Shown here in pieces: positions 52,102 through 61,347 of a stretch of DNA of 64,000 nt. Numbering within the stretch: position 1 is the first letter of the stretch; each line of letters begins with the position of its first letter. The DNA is from Phycisphaerales bacterium (GTDB taxonomy: Bacteria > Planctomycetota > Phycisphaerae > Phycisphaerales > UBA1924): positions 62,001 to 126,000 of the forward strand of contig JADYYE010000036.1 of the NCBI GenBank assembly GCA_020853815.1, given 5' to 3'. A program made the position numbers and the translations under genes. Below the pieces are notes generated by a model. It was not told the origin of the DNA. It saw nothing but the letters and a program-made list of their open reading frames with translations, and did no database searches.

Positions 52102-52890
52102 ATGCCCTCGCTCGAACCCATCCTCCCGCACCTCGTCCCGTTCGTCCTGGTCGCGTTCCGGCTGGGTGGGATGTTCCTGCTGGCCCCGATGTTGACCAGC
52201 GCGATGATCCCGCCGCGCTTCAAGGTGCTTTTGGTCATCGCCATGGCGGGCTCGCTCTATCCGACGCTTCCTTTCTCTCCAGCGCCCGAGGTCGATCTCT
52301 TCTCGCTGCTCCCCATGGTCGTATGCGAGCTGGCGATCGGATTCGTCATGGGCCTGATCGCCGCCGTCCCGCTCGCGGCCATGGAGATGGCGGGCGTGGT
52401 GGCGGGCCAGCAGGTCGGCTTCGGCCTGGCCCGCGTGTACAACCCCGAGCTCGAGGCCGACACCGACATCCTCGGGCAGCTCCTGTTTTATCTAGCGATC
52501 GGCGCGTTCGTGGCGCTCAACGGCATGGAGACACTCTTCGTCTCGCTCGCCGACACGTTCCACCGCGTCCCGCCGGGCGGAATGCTCGCGATCACGCCGC
52601 CGCTCGACTTGCTCCTGGGCGTCATCATGTCGGGCTTCGAGCTGGCGATGCGCGTCGCGGCGCCCGTGACGGGCATCACGCTCCTCTTGGTCGTCGCGCT
52701 GGGCGTGGTGGGCAAGACCATGCCCCAGCTCAACATCATGGCCGTCGGATTCACGCTCAAGATCGTGGGCGCGATCTCGATCCTCGCGGCCGCGACGCAC
52801 GTCATCTCCGCTGTGGCGGGCGATGAAGTTCGCGATGTTCTTTCCCGCATCACCCAGTGGGCGCCGAGCGTGGCGCCCGCGATTCGCTGA
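52102..52890 (+). CDS. fliR: Flagellar export-gate protein FliR
   Basis: A 262-residue multi-helix protein with FRLGGMFLLAPMLTSAMIPPRFKVLL, MEMAGVVAGQQVGFGLARVYNP and a C-terminal NIMAVGFTLKIVGAI, all typical of FliR, the last gate subunit. The ATG at 52102 lies two bases after the fliQ stop and needs no longer upstream frame. FliR is separated from flhB by only 11 bases. Confidence 0.95.
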   Translation: MPSLEPILPHLVPFVLVAFRLGGMFLLAPMLTSAMIPPRFKVLLVIAMAGSLYPTLPFSPAPEVDLFSLLPMVVCELAIGFVMGLIAAVPLAAMEMAGVVAGQQVGFGLARVYNPELEADTDILGQLLFYLAIGAFVALNGMETLFVSLADTFHRVPPGGMLAITPPLDLLLGVIMSGFELAMRVAAPVTGITLLLVVALGVVGKTMPQLNIMAVGFTLKIVGAISILAAATHVISAVAGDEVRDVLSRITQWAPSVAPAIR

Positions 52891-52901
52891 AAGGACGCGT
52901 C

Positions 52902-53981
52902 GTGGCCGAGGACATGGGCGAACGCACCGAGCAGCCAACCGGGCGACGCCTCGACGATGCGCGCTCGCGCGGCCAGGTCGCCAAGAGCCAGGACCTTTCC
53001 GCCGCGCTGGAGCTCTCCGCGGCCCTGGTGCTCATCGTCTCGATCGGCGGGTTCCTTGTGGCGACGCTGTCGGGGCTGATGCGCCGCGTACTGGATGCGC
53101 GCCCGTCCGGCGGGCTGCTCGACGTCGCCGACATCGAGGACCTGGCCCGCACCGCCGCGATCGAAGGCGCCAAGGCCCTCGGTCCCATCCTTCTCATCGC
53201 GGGGCTGGTCGCGTACCTCGCCCAGGCGATCCAGGTCGGTTGGCACTTCTCCACCAGGCCGCTGGAACCCAAGCTCGATCGCCTCAACTTCATTGCCGGA
53301 CTTGGCAAGGTGTTCTCTCGGCGAAACCTGGTCAAGACGATCGTCAACTCCGTCAAGCTCTCGATCGTTCTGCTCGTCGCGTGGCTGTGGATCAGGGCGG
53401 CGCTCGCCCGCGTCGTCACGCTCCCCGAGCTGTCGATGCTGCCCGCGCTCTTCCTGTGCGGCAAGCTCGCGGTCGAGCTGGCGATCTGGCTCCTGGCCAT
53501 CATGCTCCTGCTGGGCGTCGCGGACTGGGCCTACCAGCGCTGGCAGCACCTGCAGGACCTCCGTATGACCAAGCAGGAAGTGAAGGACGAGCGGCGCAGC
53601 ATGGAGGGCGACCCGGAGATCAAGGGGCGTCGCTTCCGCATGGCGCGCGACATCGCGCTCCAACGCCTCAACCAGGCCGTGCCCACCGCCGACGTGATCG
53701 TGACCAACCCCACGCACTTCTCGGTCGCGATCAAGTACGACGCGGACACCATGAACGCGCCGAAGGTCGTGGCCAAGGGCGTGGACTTCATGGCGATGCG
53801 CATCCGCCAGATCGCGAGCCTCGAAGGCGTGCCGATGGTGGAGCGTCCGCCGCTGGCGCGCGCGCTGTACTACGGCGTCGACGTCGGGCGCGAGATCCCG
53901 CAGGAGCATTTCCAGGCCGTCGCCGAGATTCTCGCGTACGTGTATCGCCTCAACGAAAGGAACAAGGCCGCCGCCGTGTAG
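52902..53981 (+). CDS. flhB: Flagellar export switch protein FlhB
   Basis: A 359-residue protein with ERTEQPTGRRLDDARSRGQV at the N-terminus, four membrane helices, and a cytoplasmic domain with the self-cleaving NPTH (Asn269) in VIVTNPTHFSVAIKYD. Cleavage switches the gate from rod/hook to filament substrates when FliK signals. GTG start at 52902 with AAAGGA upstream; an earlier start would overlap fliR. A heptanucleotide array follows the stop. Confidence 0.96.
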   Translation: MAEDMGERTEQPTGRRLDDARSRGQVAKSQDLSAALELSAALVLIVSIGGFLVATLSGLMRRVLDARPSGGLLDVADIEDLARTAAIEGAKALGPILLIAGLVAYLAQAIQVGWHFSTRPLEPKLDRLNFIAGLGKVFSRRNLVKTIVNSVKLSIVLLVAWLWIRAALARVVTLPELSMLPALFLCGKLAVELAIWLLAIMLLLGVADWAYQRWQHLQDLRMTKQEVKDERRSMEGDPEIKGRRFRMARDIALQRLNQAVPTADVIVTNPTHFSVAIKYDADTMNAPKVVAKGVDFMAMRIRQIASLEGVPMVERPPLARALYYGVDVGREIPQEHFQAVAEILAYVYRLNERNKAAAV

Positions 53982-54003
53982 CGATTCCGTGCTTTTCATT
54001 TTT

Positions 54004-54030
54004 CCAGTGCCAAATGCCTAGTGCCTCCTC
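54004..54030. repeat. Heptanucleotide array between flhB and flhA
   Basis: CCAGTG, CCAAATG, CCTAGTG, CCTCCTC, starting 22 bases after the flhB stop and ending nine bases before the flhA ATG. It forms most of the operon's intergenic gap. Confidence 0.75.
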
Positions 54031-54039
54031 CCTTTCCCT

Positions 54040-56247
54040 ATGGCCAAAGCCCCCGCCCAACGCAAGCCCGCTCCCAAGCCCGCGCCGGCGCCCTCCACGC
54101 CCGCGGTCGATGTCGGCACGCTCCTCCCGCCGTGGATGCGTCGCCTGCGCCAATACCGCGGCCTGATCGTTCCCGTTTCCTTCATCCTCATGCTCGGCGT
54201 GCTGCTGGTCCCGCTCCCGCCGGTGCTGATGGACGTGCTCATCGCGCTCAACATCTCACTGGGCATCATCATCCTGATGACCACGATCTACATGGACCAC
54301 CCGCTGGATTTCAGCGTCTTCCCGTCGCTCCTGCTCGCCACCACGCTCTTCCGACTCGTGCTCAACGTCGCGTCGACCCGACTCATCCTCACCGCCGACG
54401 CCTCGACGCCCGAGCAGGCGATGGCGATCGCGGGCCACGTCATCATGGCCTTCGGGAACTTCGTCGCCGGCGACTCGCTCTTCGTCGGCATCGTCATCTT
54501 CCTGATCCTCAACATTGTCCAGTTCGTCGTCATCACCAAGGGCGCCACGCGCATCTCCGAAGTCGCCGCTCGCTTCACGCTCGACGCCATGCCCGGCAAG
54601 CAGATGGCGATCGACAGCGACCTCAACGCCGGCGTGATCGACGAGGCCGAGGCCCGCCGCCGACGCGAACGAATCTCGCAGGAAGCCGACTTCTTCGGCG
54701 CCATGGACGGCGCCTCGAAGTTCGTCCGCGGCGACGCCGTCGCCGGCATCATCATCACCGCCATCAACATCGCGGGCGGCTTCGGCGTGGGCATGATCGA
54801 GCGAGGCTGGCCCGCCGGCGACACCGCCGCCGTCTTCACCAAGCTCACGATCGGCGACGGCCTCTCGTCTCAGATCCCCTCGTTCGTCATCTCCATCGCC
54901 TCCGCCCTCATCGTCACCCGCTCGGGCACCAAGGCCCAGCTCGGCGATGAGCTCACGGGCCAGGTCGTCAGCCAGCCGCGCGGCCTCCTGATCACCGCCG
55001 TCTTCCTCGTTCTCCTCTCCTTTACGCCGCTCCCCACGATCCCGCTGCTCTCCACCGCCGCGGGACTGGCGTTCGTCGCCTGGGCACTGCGCCGCACGAC
55101 CACGACCAAGGCCCAGGCGGAAGCCGCCGCCACCGAGGCCGCCGCTTCCAAGCCCGAGCCTCCCCCGGTCGAGACATTGCTCAAGGTCGACGTGCTCGAG
55201 CTCGAAGTGGGCTACGCGCTGGTCTCGCTCGTTGACACCGCGCAGGGCGGCGATCTGCTCGAACGGATCTCCGCCGTGCGCCGCCAGCTCGCGGCCGAGA
55301 TCGGGCTCGTCATGCCGCCCGTCCGTATCCGCGACAACATGCAGCTCGCCCCCGACGCCTACCGCGTCAAGATCCGCGGCAACCCCATCGCCCAGGGCGA
55401 GACGCGCCCCGGACGACTTATGGCAATGGATTCCGGCATCGCCTCCGGCCCGATCGACGGCGAGCGCACCAAGGAGCCGGCGTTCGGCCTCGACGCCTGG
55501 TGGATCGACCCGTCGCTGAAAACTCGCGCCGAAACCATGAACTACACCGTCGTCGATCCGTCAAGCGTGCTGGCGACGCATCTCACGGAGCTCGTGAAGA
55601 AGCACGCCGACGAACTGCTGACCCGCGAGGAAGTCAACAACCTGCTCGAGCAGCTCAAGACCAAGGCGCCGAAGCTGGTCGAAGAGACCGTGCCCGCGCT
55701 GGTCAAGCCCGCGGAACTGCAGAAGCTCCTGCAGAACCTGCTGCGCGAGCGCGTGCCGATCCGCGACCTGGAAACGATCCTCGAGACGCTGGCCGACTGG
55801 GCCCCCAAGTCCAAGGACCTCGACGTGCTCACCGAGTACGTGCGCAACAGCGTGCGCCGGACCATCTGCGCCCAGTACATCACGCCCGACGCCGCCCGCC
55901 AGAGACTGATCTGCGTCACCCTCGACCCCACCATGGAGGACCTCATCAACTCCTACGTCGATCGCGGCCCGGCGGGCACCAGCGTCACCATGCCCGCGCG
56001 GATCGCCTCGCGCGTCGCCGACCAGATCGCCAAGGCCCTTCAGCTCGTGACGGCCGGCGGGCACCTTCCCGTCGTCATCGCCTCGCCCCAGGTCCGCGCG
56101 GTGGTGCGCCAGATCGTCGAGCCTTATGTGCCGACCGTGGCGGTGCTGGGCTACAACGAGGTGACGCCCAACGTCGAGGTCGAATCGATGGCGCTGGTCA
56201 TGCCGCCCGAGACCAGCGACAAGGGCGCGCAAACCGTTGCGGCGTGA
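54040..56247 (+). CDS. flhA: Flagellar export-gate protein FlhA
   Basis: A 735-residue protein with an N-terminal Pro/Ala/Lys tail, eight membrane helices, the FHIPEP-type loop (GATRISEVAARFTLDAMPGK and AIDSDLNAGVIDEAEARRRR), and a large cytoplasmic domain that forms the nonameric ring (AVRRQLAAEIGLVMPPVRIRDN then FGLDAWWIDP). FlhA uses the proton gradient and passes substrates into the gate. It is the last gene of the locus on this strand; a convergent gene and a hairpin follow. Confidence 0.97.
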   Translation: MAKAPAQRKPAPKPAPAPSTPAVDVGTLLPPWMRRLRQYRGLIVPVSFILMLGVLLVPLPPVLMDVLIALNISLGIIILMTTIYMDHPLDFSVFPSLLLATTLFRLVLNVASTRLILTADASTPEQAMAIAGHVIMAFGNFVAGDSLFVGIVIFLILNIVQFVVITKGATRISEVAARFTLDAMPGKQMAIDSDLNAGVIDEAEARRRRERISQEADFFGAMDGASKFVRGDAVAGIIITAINIAGGFGVGMIERGWPAGDTAAVFTKLTIGDGLSSQIPSFVISIASALIVTRSGTKAQLGDELTGQVVSQPRGLLITAVFLVLLSFTPLPTIPLLSTAAGLAFVAWALRRTTTTKAQAEAAATEAAASKPEPPPVETLLKVDVLELEVGYALVSLVDTAQGGDLLERISAVRRQLAAEIGLVMPPVRIRDNMQLAPDAYRVKIRGNPIAQGETRPGRLMAMDSGIASGPIDGERTKEPAFGLDAWWIDPSLKTRAETMNYTVVDPSSVLATHLTELVKKHADELLTREEVNNLLEQLKTKAPKLVEETVPALVKPAELQKLLQNLLRERVPIRDLETILETLADWAPKSKDLDVLTEYVRNSVRRTICAQYITPDAARQRLICVTLDPTMEDLINSYVDRGPAGTSVTMPARIASRVADQIAKALQLVTAGGHLPVVIASPQVRAVVRQIVEPYVPTVAVLGYNEVTPNVEVESMALVMPPETSDKGAQTVAA

Positions 56248-56280
56248 GCTGCGTCACGCCCAGACCCGCTCTCCCCGACG

Positions 56281-56313
56281 CCGGACCTGAGCGAGTCCGC
56301 GAGGAAGGTCCGG
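56281..56313. terminator. GGACCTGAG-type hairpin, copy 3, between convergent genes
   Basis: CCGGACCT (56281-56288) pairs with AGGTCCGG (56306-56313) around a 17-base loop, 34 bases after flhA. It shares the arm and loop-edge sequence (GGACCTGAG ... AGGTCC) with hairpins at 25105 and 27319. No T-tract follows, so termination is possible but unproven. Confidence 0.55.
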
Positions 56314-56370
56314 GTCGAGGCACCAAGAGTTCGAGTCCGCGCGTCATTCCGCGCGCCGACTCGCCCCCGC

Positions 56371-57801
56371 CTACTTCAGCGCCTCCTCGATTACTTTCGA
56401 CATCTGCTCTTCGTGCGACGGATCGTGGCCCACCGCGCTCCACAGCACCTTGCCCTGCCTGTCCAGGATGTAGAACGTCGGCCAGCCGTTCACCTTGTAC
56501 TTGTCCGCGATCGTGTCGGCCTTCAGCACCAGGTTGTACGTGTACCCGTTGTCCTTCATGAACTTCGCCGGATTCGCCGCCGCGTTCCGCTCGTAATTCA
56601 ACCCGACCACCGCCACGCCCTTGTCCTTGAACTTCTCGTGCAGCTTCTGAATCCCCGGCATCGCGGCACGGCACGGGGGGCACCAGCTTCCCCAGAAGTC
56701 CAGCACCACCACCTTGCCCTTGTAGTCCGACAGTTTCACGTCCTTCCCCTCGCCGTCCTTCAGCGTCCACGCCGGCGCCTCGGTCCCCTTGGCGAGCAGC
56801 CCGCGCTCCGCCATGGGCTGCTGCGGGCCCTGCTCACGCTTGGGCGCTTCGGGCTTGGGCTTCCGCGGCGTTTCAGACTTCACCATGAACCCATCGGGCG
56901 TGTTGAGCACGAACGCGCCGAGCACGCCGTCGTTCGCCGCGACTTCCGTCATGGTCGTCACGCGCGAGGTCGGCTTGTCCTGTGGCCTCTCGCTCGTCTT
57001 GTCACTTGGCTTTTCGCCGGGCTTCCCTTCCGGCTTCGCGTCGGGCTTCGCGTCCGGCTTTGCTTCGGGCTTGGCTTCCGCCTTCTGTGGCTTGAAGGTC
57101 CGCGACACCCGCCTCGGCAGGTGGTCGTCGATCGAAATCGCAAGCTCGACAACCTGCGTCGCGCCGTCGGCCCCCGTCGCCTCATACTGCACCACGTCGC
57201 ACGTTGCGCCCTCGACGTTGTCCGTGCCGATTGACTTGAGCGCCGGCGATGCAAGCGCCGACGCGAACGGCACATCCTCGATCGCTTCCCACACGACCGA
57301 CGCGCCCGCGTCGTGGTTATTGAAAAAGAGCTTGAGGTCCTCGGGCTTGCGCACGTCGTATTCGGCGACGATCTTCTCGTTCTGCTTGATCGAGCGGGCC
57401 GTGATGCCGTCGAACGCGACCTCGATGGTGCGCAGGCTCTTCGCCGACCCGTCGGGGTTCTTGGCAAAGAGTTCGCCCACCACGCTGACCTTCCACCCGC
57501 CCGCCTCGGCCTTGGCGAACGACACGCCAGTCTTGGCGAAGCTGCCCGCGCCCTCGCCGCCCGTGTTCGCGCGGTACCGCAGCACGCTCGCCTTCTTCAT
57601 CGCTTCCGCGGCCTTGCCCAGGATCGCCTTGGGGTCCTCGGCCTTGACCGACGGCGACTTGGCCTTGTCCACCGCGGGCTTCTGCAACGACGGCGGCACC
57701 GGCCGCTCCGGCGTCTTCGACTGCGCCAGCGTCGGCGATGCCATCAGCATCGCACCAAGAATCGTCGCGCGCGCTGTCCCGAGAATCATGCGTGCCGCCA
57801 T
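56371..57801 (-). CDS. Exported two-domain thioredoxin-like protein (TlpA-type)
   Basis: A 476-residue protein with a signal peptide (to about residue 27, ending LAQ). An N-terminal domain of beta-strands follows (about 45-240), resembling LolA-like or DUF2092 folds, then a Lys/Pro/Glu linker. A C-terminal thioredoxin domain carries WCPPC (Cys374 and Cys377) and a cis-proline in GWPTFYILD. It probably works in the periplasm on disulfides of envelope proteins. The fusion of a lipid-carrier-like fold to a TlpA domain is common in planctomycetes. It is convergent with flhA. Confidence 0.82.
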   Translation of the reverse strand: MAARMILGTARATILGAMLMASPTLAQSKTPERPVPPSLQKPAVDKAKSPSVKAEDPKAILGKAAEAMKKASVLRYRANTGGEGAGSFAKTGVSFAKAEAGGWKVSVVGELFAKNPDGSAKSLRTIEVAFDGITARSIKQNEKIVAEYDVRKPEDLKLFFNNHDAGASVVWEAIEDVPFASALASPALKSIGTDNVEGATCDVVQYEATGADGATQVVELAISIDDHLPRRVSRTFKPQKAEAKPEAKPDAKPDAKPEGKPGEKPSDKTSERPQDKPTSRVTTMTEVAANDGVLGAFVLNTPDGFMVKSETPRKPKPEAPKREQGPQQPMAERGLLAKGTEAPAWTLKDGEGKDVKLSDYKGKVVVLDFWGSWCPPCRAAMPGIQKLHEKFKDKGVAVVGLNYERNAAANPAKFMKDNGYTYNLVLKADTIADKYKVNGWPTFYILDRQGKVLWSAVGHDPSHEEQMSKVIEEALK

Positions 57802-57912
57802 CGCGAACCTCCGGTCGTGGGTTGCGTTGCCGCCTTCCGATACGACGATTGTATCGGGCGGCTTGTTCCCTCAAAACGCCTTTGACAAGCCCGTTACCCC
57901 CGCCTCTTGGTG

Positions 57913-57934
57913 GCACCGGTCTCCAGACCGGTGC
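57913..57934. repeat. 22-bp near-perfect palindrome upstream of the lipoprotein gene
   Basis: GCACCGGTCT and AGACCGGTGC are exact inverses around a two-base CC. It lies 71 bases before the lipoprotein start at 58006 and 111 bases upstream of the start codon of the divergent TlpA-like gene, so it could regulate either or be a dispersed palindromic element. Confidence 0.75.
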
Positions 57935-58005
57935 GAAGCGGCTGGAGCAGCCCCAGCCAAGCGTCCGGGCGGCACAAACGCCACCCGCTCGATACACTGA
58001 CACCG

Positions 58006-58689
58006 ATGAACCCGCTCCGCACCCTGCTCCAACGCGCGGCCCTGTTCCTGGCGCCCGTGCTCCTCGCCGCCCTGCACCTCGCCGGCTGCGCGTCGTCCGA
58101 AGGCCCGACCACCTTCGACGTCGCCCCGGGTCAATACACCCGCGCCTTCGACACCGCGCGCGAAACCCTGCGCGACCAGTTCTACTCGATCGATCGCGTT
58201 GACGCCGAGGCCGGCGTCATCAGCTCGTTCCCCAAGGACTCCGCGGGACTCGCCACGCCCTGGGACAGCGATCAGTCCTCGCTCAAGCAGGAATGGGAAG
58301 ACCTGGCCGCCGACCAGCGACGCACCATCCGCATCGTCTTCGAGCGTGAGCCCGGAAGCAGCGAACCCACGCTCGGGCGTGTCACGGTCGTCGTCGACCG
58401 TCGCTATCGCCCCGGCATCCGCGTCCCCGCCAAGGGCGTGAAATCAGCCTCGCTCACCCAGGACCCCGCGCTGGCGCAGCGCGGCATGTGGCCCGCCTAC
58501 GACGTCGCCGTCGAGGAGGACCGCGCCCTTGCCGCCCGCCTTGCCGGGCAAATCGCCCAACGACTGGCGGAACCAGGCGTACCTCAGTCCGCGCCTGTGG
58601 AAGCCGCGTCGGATGCGGTCGCTCCAAGTGAGCCTGCTCCCGCGGCGGCTCAATCAACCAACGGCTCCGCTGACGCCGAAGTGCCCTGA
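58006..58689 (+). CDS. Uncharacterised lipoprotein
   Basis: A 227-residue protein with a lipoprotein signal whose lipobox is LAGC (lipidated Cys28). The body has a helix-strand pattern (ARETLRDQFYSIDRVDAE) and a strand pair (GRVTVVVDRRYRPGIRVPA), then a Pro/Ala/Ser-rich tail of about 40 residues. No family was recognised. The last 40 bases overlap the 3' end of the convergent LuxR-type gene. The start at 58006 gives the signal sequence; the frame is open from 57907. Confidence 0.7.
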   Translation: MNPLRTLLQRAALFLAPVLLAALHLAGCASSEGPTTFDVAPGQYTRAFDTARETLRDQFYSIDRVDAEAGVISSFPKDSAGLATPWDSDQSSLKQEWEDLAADQRRTIRIVFEREPGSSEPTLGRVTVVVDRRYRPGIRVPAKGVKSASLTQDPALAQRGMWPAYDVAVEEDRALAARLAGQIAQRLAEPGVPQSAPVEAASDAVAPSEPAPAAAQSTNGSADAEVP

Positions 58690-59615
58690 ACTTCCGTTTC
58701 AGGATCCGGCCGGGGTGGCGGCGTGTCATCCGCCTCTCGAATCGCAGGCAATCGACCCAGCGCCCGCGCCACCAGTTCCGCGCGTGAATTGATCCCCATT
58801 TTGCTGTGCAGCGATTTCACATGATCGTGGATCGTGTGCCGGCTCCGCGACAAGATATCCGCGATGCGCGGCACGTCGTATCCGCTCGCCAGCATCTCCA
58901 TCACCCGCTCTTCCAACGGGCTCAGCCACTGCCGCCGAGGCAGCATGTTCGCCCCCAGCGCCATCGCCGCCCGGCGCGCGATGGTCGGCATCAACACCCA
59001 CAGCATCTCCGCCGCCTCGCCCGGCTCTCCGCCGCGCAGCACGATCGCGATCTGCCTCTGCCCGACGTCCCACAACGCCAGCGCCGCGCGCCCGGTTGTG
59101 ATCGCGCCCACCCGCGCGCCGCGGCGTTCGCTCGCTCCCTCGGATGATCCCGGCGTCGCTCCCATCTCCCATCCCGTCCCCAGCCTCGCCAGCGATGCGC
59201 TGCACGCGATGGGGGAGTCCAGCGCCACGACCATCGGCCATCTCCCATCCACGCGGACGCCCAGCGAACGCACGCCGCTCAATTGACCGCGAAGCTCGCA
59301 CGCCAGCGCCGCGCTCGCGTTCGCCCTTTCGCGGGCGTGAGCACGCGAGCTCGCTCCCGCGCCCGCATCGACCCAGACGCCCCCGAGTTCGCTCGCTTCA
59401 ACACGCCCCGCGAGGTCGATCCTCCCGGTGATCGCCAGCGCCGCCGCGCTCCCGCCGTCGACGCTCAGCCCCGTCGCGACCGCCGTGCATACCCGCTCGC
59501 ACCAGAGCCTCGACGGCGCGATCGCGATCGCGCCGACCCGCTCCGCCGCGGCGCACAGCCGCTCCATCCGCGCCACCCGCTCCCTCGACAACCCGCCGTC
59601 GCTTCCATTCGTCAT
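58650..59615 (-). CDS. LuxR-type helix-turn-helix regulator
   Basis: A 321-residue protein with a C-terminal LuxR-type DNA-binding domain (LSPLEERVMEMLASGYDVPR and TIHDHVKSLHSKMGI). The N-terminal 220 residues are rich in Ala, Gly and Val and have a pattern of strands and helices like a sensor fold, but no PAS or receiver motif can be named. The start at 59615 is preferred; the frame extends to 59840 without clear conservation. Its 3' end overlaps the convergent lipoprotein gene by 40 bases. Targets are unknown. Confidence 0.78.
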   Translation of the reverse strand: MTNGSDGGLSRERVARMERLCAAAERVGAIAIAPSRLWCERVCTAVATGLSVDGGSAAALAITGRIDLAGRVEASELGGVWVDAGAGASSRAHARERANASAALACELRGQLSGVRSLGVRVDGRWPMVVALDSPIACSASLARLGTGWEMGATPGSSEGASERRGARVGAITTGRAALALWDVGQRQIAIVLRGGEPGEAAEMLWVLMPTIARRAAMALGANMLPRRQWLSPLEERVMEMLASGYDVPRIADILSRSRHTIHDHVKSLHSKMGINSRAELVARALGRLPAIREADDTPPPRPDPETEVQGTSASAEPLVD

Positions 59616-59772
59616 GAGGCACCCCCAAGAGGTGCCCCAACATCGGGGATGCCCCGTTCGGCGTCGAGCAAACTCGCGCTCCCGAACTTCACGATTCACC
59701 GCGTCGCCGCCACTTGCCACATTTCTGTGGCGTTTTGGCCTCTTCGCCCCGCCCTGCCAATGATCCACCCGA

Positions 59773-61299
59773 ATGCCGACGACACACAACACGCACCCCG
59801 CCGCCCCACCCCGCATCGTCATCATCGGCGCCGGCCCCACCGGTCTCGGTGCCGCCTATCGCCTCAAGGAACTCGGCTACACCAACTTCCACATGTACGA
59901 CCGCCACCCCTATCTGGGCGGCCTGTCGCACAGCTTCGTCGACCCCGTCGGCTTCACCTGGGACATCGGCGGGCACGTCATGTTCAGCCACTACGACTAC
60001 TACGACAAGTGCTTCGACACCCTCATGGGCAACGACTACACGCTCAACGACCGCGAGAGCTGGGTCCGCATGATGGGACGCTGGGTCCCGTACCCCTTCC
60101 AGAACAACATCCGCCACCTCCCGCCCCAGGCCTGCTACGAGTGCCTCAGCGGCCTGATTCGCGCGCAATCAGGCCGCGGCACGACCAAGCACCACTCCGA
60201 GGCCGCCAACTTCGGCGAGTTCATCGACGCCGTCTTCGGCGAGGGCATCGCCAAGCACTTCATGCGCCCGTACAACTTCAAGGTCTGGGCCCACCCGCCC
60301 GAGATGATGAACAAGCAGTGGATCGGCGAACGCGTCGCCGTCATCGACGTCGAACGTGCCCTGAAAAACGTGGTCCTCGGCCTCGACGATTTCGGCTGGG
60401 GACCAAATAACCGCTTCAAGTTCCCGCTCAAGGGCGGCACCGGCGAGTTCTATCACCGCTTCGCCAAGCCCCTCGCCGGCCATTTCACCCTGCAGCGCAC
60501 CGTCAAGTCGATCGATGTCGACGCCAAGCTCATCACCTTCGCCGACGGCGGCACCGAGCGCTACGACACGCTCATCACCGCCTTGCCGCTCGACGTGCTC
60601 TGCCGCGACATCCTGAAGGGCGAGGTCCCCGCAACGATCCGCGACGCCGCGTGCCGCCTGCGCCATTCCTCCGGCTACATGGTGGGCCTTGGCCTCAAGC
60701 GCCCGTGCCCCTCGACCAAGTCGTGGATGTACTTCCCCGATTCCGATTCGCCGTTCTATCGCGTGACCTACCTCAGCAACTATTCGCCCTTCATGACGCC
60801 CGAGCCGTACACGACCGACGCCGCCGGCCGGCGCAACGGACGCTTCTACTCCCTCCTCTGCGAAACAAGCTGCAGCGAGTTCAAGCCGGTCGATGGCTCG
60901 CGCATCGTCGAAGACACGATCAGGGGCCTGGAAAGCTCGGGGCTCCTCGAGCCCGGCGAACGCGACGACATCGTCAGCACCTGGACCTATTACGCCGATT
61001 ACAGCTACCCCACGCCCACCGTCGACCGCGACGCCATCCTCGCGCAGGTGATCCCGTGGCTGGAATCACGCGGCATCTACAGCCGCGGGCGCTTCGGCAT
61101 GTGGAAGTACGAAGTCGCCAACACCGACCACACGCTGATGCAGGGCGTCGAGGTCGTCGACCGCCTCCTGAACAACGTGCCGGAAAGAACGATCGGCCTG
61201 GTCTACACCATCACCGACGACGGCCGCCAGGCCGCCACCCACGAACGCTCGTCCCTCGCCGGCTCGGGCGAAAAGCGCGTGGTCGAGGTGAAGGGGTAG
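59773..61299 (+). CDS. glf: Eukaryote-type UDP-galactopyranose mutase
   Basis: A 508-residue flavoprotein with the FAD-binding GAGPTGLGAAYRL and then a series of motifs that follow the fungal type of UDP-galactopyranose mutase. These are FMRPYNFKVWA, WIGERVAV, FPLKGGTGEFYHR, MYFPDSDSPFYRVTYLSNYSP and GRFGMWKYEVANTDHTLMQG. The enzyme interconverts UDP-galactopyranose and UDP-galactofuranose, a precursor of surface glycans. Typical bacterial Glf proteins are shorter (about 370-390 residues) and differ in these motifs. Divergent members of the NAD(P)/FAD amine-oxidase group remain an alternative. No glycosyltransferase is adjacent. Confidence 0.75.
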   Translation: MPTTHNTHPAAPPRIVIIGAGPTGLGAAYRLKELGYTNFHMYDRHPYLGGLSHSFVDPVGFTWDIGGHVMFSHYDYYDKCFDTLMGNDYTLNDRESWVRMMGRWVPYPFQNNIRHLPPQACYECLSGLIRAQSGRGTTKHHSEAANFGEFIDAVFGEGIAKHFMRPYNFKVWAHPPEMMNKQWIGERVAVIDVERALKNVVLGLDDFGWGPNNRFKFPLKGGTGEFYHRFAKPLAGHFTLQRTVKSIDVDAKLITFADGGTERYDTLITALPLDVLCRDILKGEVPATIRDAACRLRHSSGYMVGLGLKRPCPSTKSWMYFPDSDSPFYRVTYLSNYSPFMTPEPYTTDAAGRRNGRFYSLLCETSCSEFKPVDGSRIVEDTIRGLESSGLLEPGERDDIVSTWTYYADYSYPTPTVDRDAILAQVIPWLESRGIYSRGRFGMWKYEVANTDHTLMQGVEVVDRLLNNVPERTIGLVYTITDDGRQAATHERSSLAGSGEKRVVEVKG

Positions 61300-61347
61300 A
61301 GGACTGCGAGTTTCGCTCGGCGCAGCGACACTTGATAGACTGGTCGT

